Assembly (NCBI GenBank): GCA_947426265.1
Contig: CANEDJ010000001.1
Span: 1-64,000 of the forward strand
Reading direction: 5' to 3'
Source of the DNA: MGBC102946 sp022793145
GTDB lineage: Bacteria > Bacillota_I > Bacilli_A > RF39 > UBA660
DNA length: 64,000 nucleotides
Shown here: positions 60,886-64,000 of the stretch, piece after piece
How positions within the stretch are numbered: the first letter of the stretch is position 1
How the letters are laid out: each line of letters begins with the position of its first letter
Made by a program: the position numbers and the translations under genes
The notes under the pieces: generated by a model
What the model was told of the DNA's origin: nothing
What the model saw: only the letters and a program-made list of their open reading frames with translations
Databases searched by the model: none

Positions 60886-60898
60886 GCATCTTTTTTGT
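60870..60898 (+). terminator. Rho-independent terminator after rplQ
   Basis: AAGATGC (60872-60878) pairs with GCATCTT (60886-60892), followed by Ts. It ends the S10-spc-alpha transcript. Confidence 0.85.
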
Positions 60899-60917
60899 GT
60901 GTAAAAAATCTTTCTTA

Positions 60918-60926
60918 TGATATAAT
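60918..60926 (+). promoter_or_regulatory. Extended -10 promoter for the 478-aa ORF
   Basis: TG-A-TATAAT (TATAAT at 60921-60926) within TATGATATAAT, 25 bp before the ATG at 60951 and right after the rplQ terminator. Confidence 0.55.
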
Positions 60927-60950
60927 ATTGAATAGAATAGGGGTGCAGAA

Positions 60951-62387
60951 ATGAAAAATAAGGCAGTAGTGATTTTAAAATTTATGACAACTCTAGTGAT
61001 TATTTTAATTGGTGTTGTAATATGGTTATTTCTAAACCAGCGGGAAGAGGAGAAAAAAATTCCAGTAAAAGAGCCAGAAATCAAAGAAGAAAATTTAGAT
61101 ATTAATAGTGAATTGATTAAAAATCTTCCTTATCCAAATATGAATACTGGATGTAATAAAATAGATGATCTGGGAAGATATGATGAAAAACAATTGAAAA
61201 TAGAAGATATAGAACTTTCTGAAAAGATTGATACTGCATATAAAAAATTATCTACATCATCTAGTAATATTGTATCATCAGATGATATGAGACAATATGT
61301 CAAAAGTTATTGGAGTGAAATAGAAGAATATAAAGATTTCAGTTTTTCATTTAATGATACCAATTATACATATGATGAAGAGGAGAAAACTTATCATGTT
61401 GAAGCAAGTGAAAGTACTAGTTGTGAAGAAACTAATTATATGAAGCGCTTTCAGCCGATTATTTTAACTGCAACAAAGAAAGAAAAGCAAATTATAGTAG
61501 ATTATGTGCTTCTTTATTATATTGAAGACTCTAGCAATGGAAAAGAAGTTGTTTACCATATTTATCAAGATAAAGAGTTTACAATTTATCTTGAAACAGT
61601 GTCAGAAACACAAGAAAAGTTGAATAAAAGTGCTTCAAAATATCAAGAAAAATTAGAACATTATACTTTTGTATTTAATGAAGGACAAAGTGGAAATTAT
61701 TATTTTGTAGAAGGTAATAAGAAAAATGTAGTGAATGGTCTTAAAGAAGTAGAAAATTTAGAAGAAAAACTTAAAGATGTAAACATATTAACATTAGATA
61801 ATGATTGTATTGAGTTTACAGAAGAACATATATATCAAAAGGATAAATTTTCAATAGAGAGTTTAAACACATCAGATCGTTTATTAATGGCACTTTCTTA
61901 TGCATATAAAAATGAGCTTCTTGAAAAAGAGGATCAAGAAATCGATGACAAAATGGAGTATTCATTTACAAAAAAAGAAATAGAAAATATTTACAAAAAT
62001 TTTTGGGGAGAAGAATTGAAATCAGAATTAGAAGAATTCGAGAAAATTAATTTTAAAGGGATTATAGATGGAGATCAATATCGTTTTATTGTGGATTTAG
62101 AAGAAAAGTTCTGTCCAACAAATAGAAAATATGTGGAAACGAAACTTGAACATGCGTATGAAAAGGAAGATACTCTTTATTTAGATTATAAAATCCGTTT
62201 TATAGATAAAAAAGGAAATCGTATGGATATTTATCAAAGCAAAGATTATAATATGCCTATAAAAAAGAACGTTGGAGCTATAAATATTTATGAAGAATAT
62301 TGGGATCTAGAGTATGTTACTTATCGATATGTTTATAAGAAACAGGATGATGGAAAATATTATTTTTTAGAAGGACTTTATATTTAA
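60951..62387 (+). CDS. Membrane-anchored extracytoplasmic protein, unknown function
   Basis: A 478-aa protein with one N-terminal membrane segment (about residues 7-28, KFMTTLVIILIGVVIWLF) followed by a basic-acidic stretch and a large hydrophilic region rich in Glu, Lys, Asp and Tyr. No known motif is recognised. Two similar blocks can be seen by eye: the YVKSYWSEIEEYKDFSFSFN area (near residue 120) and the IYKNFWGEELKSELEEFEKI area (near residue 345), suggesting an internal duplication. Located between the ribosomal cluster and lineage-specific genes; has its own promoter and terminator. Confidence 0.65.
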   Translation: MKNKAVVILKFMTTLVIILIGVVIWLFLNQREEEKKIPVKEPEIKEENLDINSELIKNLPYPNMNTGCNKIDDLGRYDEKQLKIEDIELSEKIDTAYKKLSTSSSNIVSSDDMRQYVKSYWSEIEEYKDFSFSFNDTNYTYDEEEKTYHVEASESTSCEETNYMKRFQPIILTATKKEKQIIVDYVLLYYIEDSSNGKEVVYHIYQDKEFTIYLETVSETQEKLNKSASKYQEKLEHYTFVFNEGQSGNYYFVEGNKKNVVNGLKEVENLEEKLKDVNILTLDNDCIEFTEEHIYQKDKFSIESLNTSDRLLMALSYAYKNELLEKEDQEIDDKMEYSFTKKEIENIYKNFWGEELKSELEEFEKINFKGIIDGDQYRFIVDLEEKFCPTNRKYVETKLEHAYEKEDTLYLDYKIRFIDKKGNRMDIYQSKDYNMPIKKNVGAINIYEEYWDLEYVTYRYVYKKQDDGKYYFLEGLYI

Positions 62388-62410
62388 GACTACTTTTGTA
62401 GTCTTTTTTT
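62386..62410 (+). terminator. Rho-independent terminator after the 478-aa ORF
   Basis: AAGACTAC-TTTT-GTAGTCTT hairpin (62386-62405) followed by further Ts. Confidence 0.88.
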
Positions 62411-62476
62411 TGAAATCTGATTAACGAATTTAAGATATTAAAAAAAATCGTAGTACCAATTTTTTGTTTTGATGAT

Positions 62477-62505
62477 TTGCTTTTCTATTTCAATCTTGGT
62501 ATAGT
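62477..62505 (+). promoter_or_regulatory. Promoter for the 174-aa ORF
   Basis: TTGCTT (62477-62482), 17-bp spacer, TATAGT (62500-62505), close to the start codon so the leader would be short. Confidence 0.5.
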
Positions 62506-62522
62506 TTGTCTGAGGTGATTAA

Positions 62523-63047
62523 ATGAGAGAAAAAGCGGAGAAGTTTTTTTTGAGTAATGTAAAAATTTTTGAATGTTTTTTGGAATGCTTGTGGAAAACT
62601 CCAATAAAAATAAAAGAAAGGAAATTTTATCCACAGGAAAAGTACTTTATTATTGATTTTACAATGAATGAGTTTGAAGCAATTCGCATGAAAGGTATTA
62701 TTGAGCAAAAAGGAGAAGATATAACTGTAAGGTCGAAATACACATTTCATAAGAATCAAGACTTTGATCATTATGAAACTTGTTTATTTTTATCTTTTTG
62801 TTATAAATGTCCAGAAGAATTAGAGTTATGTAATCAGTATGGACTATATAAAAAGGAAGGTATGAAAGAATTAAACTCTTCATTAACTATAAATCAAATT
62901 TATAATGATCAAAAAGATAAGAATTTATTGGGTGATAATCAAATATTTATATTTAACATGAAACGTGTAAAAGAACATTGCAGTGATAAAAAATTAGATC
63001 AACTATTACAAGATTTTGATAAAGCTATTAAAAATATCTATTCTTGA
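62523..63047 (+). CDS. Unknown protein, 174 aa
   Basis: Not recognised. The protein has no clear signal or membrane segment. It contains several Cys and aromatic residues (FFLSNVKIFECFLECLWKTP near the start; CLFLSFCYKCPEELELC near residue 87) and a charged C-terminus. TGAGGTGATT is a strong ribosome binding site 2 bp from the spacing region before the ATG. A perfect DnaA box (62627-62635) lies in the coding region, probably by chance. Confidence 0.55.
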   Translation: MREKAEKFFLSNVKIFECFLECLWKTPIKIKERKFYPQEKYFIIDFTMNEFEAIRMKGIIEQKGEDITVRSKYTFHKNQDFDHYETCLFLSFCYKCPEELELCNQYGLYKKEGMKELNSSLTINQIYNDQKDKNLLGDNQIFIFNMKRVKEHCSDKKLDQLLQDFDKAIKNIYS

Positions 63048-63062
63048 TGGTGATGTCCTTTC

Positions 63063-63091
63063 TTGCTTTATAAAGATATTTATATTATAAT
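63063..63091 (+). promoter_or_regulatory. Promoter for the 112-aa ORF
   Basis: TTGCTT (63063-63068), 17-bp spacer, TATAAT (63086-63091), 16 bp upstream of the ATG at 63107. Confidence 0.65.
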
Positions 63092-63106
63092 TTAGTTGGT
63101 GATAAT

Positions 63107-63445
63107 ATGAACTTTAAAAATAAAGACATGTTTGGGAATCAAGTATTTAGAAAGCAAGTTAATCTTAATCAAAATCCTTCTTTACAGAATTCTGTTTCAA
63201 ATTTAAAAGCAATGTCTGTAGATCCAACAAAGAAGAATGAAGTTCTTAGTTCTTTAAATCGTTTTCAAAAGCAAATGAGTTCAAATGATTATAATGAAAT
63301 TTTATCGAATGTGAAAAGTTTAAAAAGTGAAAAAGTTATTGGTGAAAATAGTCCTTTAGAATCAAAAAAAGAAATTAATGAACAAGATTATCAAAGAACA
63401 ATTTCAGATTTAAAACGATTAGAACATGAAGTGAGGTTTAAATAA
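63107..63445 (+). CDS. Unknown hydrophilic protein, 112 aa
   Basis: A small Asn/Lys/Ser-rich protein (MNFKNKDMFGNQVFRKQVNL) with repeated SxLxxxxx heptad-like spacing (SVSNLKAMS, SSLNRFQKQ, SNVKSLKSE, SDLKRLEHE), suggesting helical or coiled structure. GGTGAT precedes the ATG. I know of no family match. It ends 1 bp before the next gene, so they are co-transcribed. Confidence 0.55.
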   Translation: MNFKNKDMFGNQVFRKQVNLNQNPSLQNSVSNLKAMSVDPTKKNEVLSSLNRFQKQMSSNDYNEILSNVKSLKSEKVIGENSPLESKKEINEQDYQRTISDLKRLEHEVRFK

Positions 63446-63446
63446 C

Positions 63447-64000
63447 ATGATGAGAATTAGTAATGAATGGAATGAATTTAAATGTTTAGATGCAGGAAAT
63501 GGAGAAAAGTTGGAGAGTTGGAATGGTATTATTTTAAGACGGCCAGATCCACAAGCCATTTGGACTGTTAATAAGGATATTGATATATGGAAAAAAGTAG
63601 ATGGACAGTATTTTAGAAGTAATAAAGGTGGAGGAGAATGGAAATTTTTTAAAAAACTCCCAGAGTATTGGACTGTTACTTATAAAGGTTTAATGTTTAA
63701 GATTAGTCCTACGAATTTTAAGCATACTGGTTTATTTCCAGAACAGGCTGTAAATTGGGATTTTATGATAGATAAGATAAAAAATAGTAATCGTAAAATT
63801 AAGGTTCTCAATTTATTTGCGTATACGGGTGGAGCTACAATGGCCTGCTCAAAGGCTGGAGCAGATGTAGTTCATGTAGATGCTTCAAAAGGTATGACAG
63901 AATGGGCAAAAGAAAATATGAGATTATCAGGTTTAGAAAATAATTTTATTCGTTTTATTGTAGATGATTGTTTAAAATTTGTGGAAAGAGAATATCGTCG
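63447..64000 (+). CDS. Class I SAM-dependent methyltransferase (RlmI-like), 3' end outside window
   Basis: The first about 184 codons are seen. The region VLNLFAYTGGATMACSKAGA (near residue 126) is SAM motif I, followed by VVHVDASKGMTEWAKENM, as in 23S rRNA methyltransferases of the RlmI/RlmK-type C-terminal family and related Bacilli proteins. A preceding segment LRRPDPQAIWTV and TGLFPEQAVNWDFM fit the same group. The start is one of two tandem ATG codons at 63447. The substrate is not certain because the catalytic end is missing. Confidence 0.8.
   Translation, partial: MMRISNEWNEFKCLDAGNGEKLESWNGIILRRPDPQAIWTVNKDIDIWKKVDGQYFRSNKGGGEWKFFKKLPEYWTVTYKGLMFKISPTNFKHTGLFPEQAVNWDFMIDKIKNSNRKIKVLNLFAYTGGATMACSKAGADVVHVDASKGMTEWAKENMRLSGLENNFIRFIVDDCLKFVEREYR

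Noticed and set aside
1..64000. Mobile elements, prophage, CRISPR arrays, tRNA or rRNA genes
   Set aside because: I looked for terminal inverted repeats, transposase-like frames, regularly spaced repeats and cloverleaf sequences and found none that hold up.

Overview
The window is a gene-dense, low-GC (roughly 30% by eye) bacterial chromosome segment around the replication origin. Family content, zinc-type S14, a T-box leader, B. subtilis-like parS sites, SpoVT, BofA, RicT and a ComK relative all point to Firmicutes, most likely class Bacilli. TGA is used as a stop (for example tadA), so the genetic code is standard. The exact lineage cannot be fixed from sequence alone. I see no rRNA or tRNA genes, mobile elements, prophage or CRISPR.

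Layout. Positions 1-4101 (minus strand) hold the classic origin-left cluster rpmH-rnpA-yidC-jag, followed after a terminator by an HD-domain gene and mnmE. oriC is bipartite: DnaA-box arrays lie at about 4410-4570 upstream of dnaA and at 6002-6150 between dnaA and dnaN, the latter ending in an AT-rich triplet tract. To the right, on the plus strand and therefore leading-strand oriented, come dnaA, dnaN, a comK-family gene, recF, gyrB and gyrA. Three identical parS sites and the SRP RNA gene follow, then tadA, dnaX, ybaB, recR, bofA, holB, ricT, trmN6, rsmI, pth and mfd. Next are a lipoprotein gene, a convergent CBS-DRTGG pyrophosphatase gene, spoVT, a methionine-type T-box leader with dut-metG, a small membrane protein gene, tatD, a G5/3D-domain gene, ksgA, ung, tilS and ftsH.

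Positions 36.6-43.1 kb carry parA-parB-mscS-DUF951, an AbgT-type transporter gene, ychF and rpsF-ssb-rpsR. In B. subtilis the parAB and ychF-rpsR genes lie on the other side of the origin. gpsA (minus) and a large membrane protein gene with a CPCC cysteine-rich domain follow. Positions 46.7-60.9 kb are the S10-spc-alpha ribosomal supercluster with secY, adk, map, infA and rpoA; rpmD (L30) is missing. The end of the window holds three unrecognised genes and the 5' part of a class I SAM methyltransferase gene.

Functionally this is a replication, segregation, translation and RNA-modification core. Most of it is ordinary. The points most worth a second look are the triple parS cluster, a ComK-family regulator in the place usually held by yaaA, the T-box that places dUTPase under methionine-tRNA control, an adenylate kinase with altered P-loop glycines, an SSB without the usual Pro-Phe tip, and a CPCC-domain membrane protein of unknown function. 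I found no clearly new multi-gene system.
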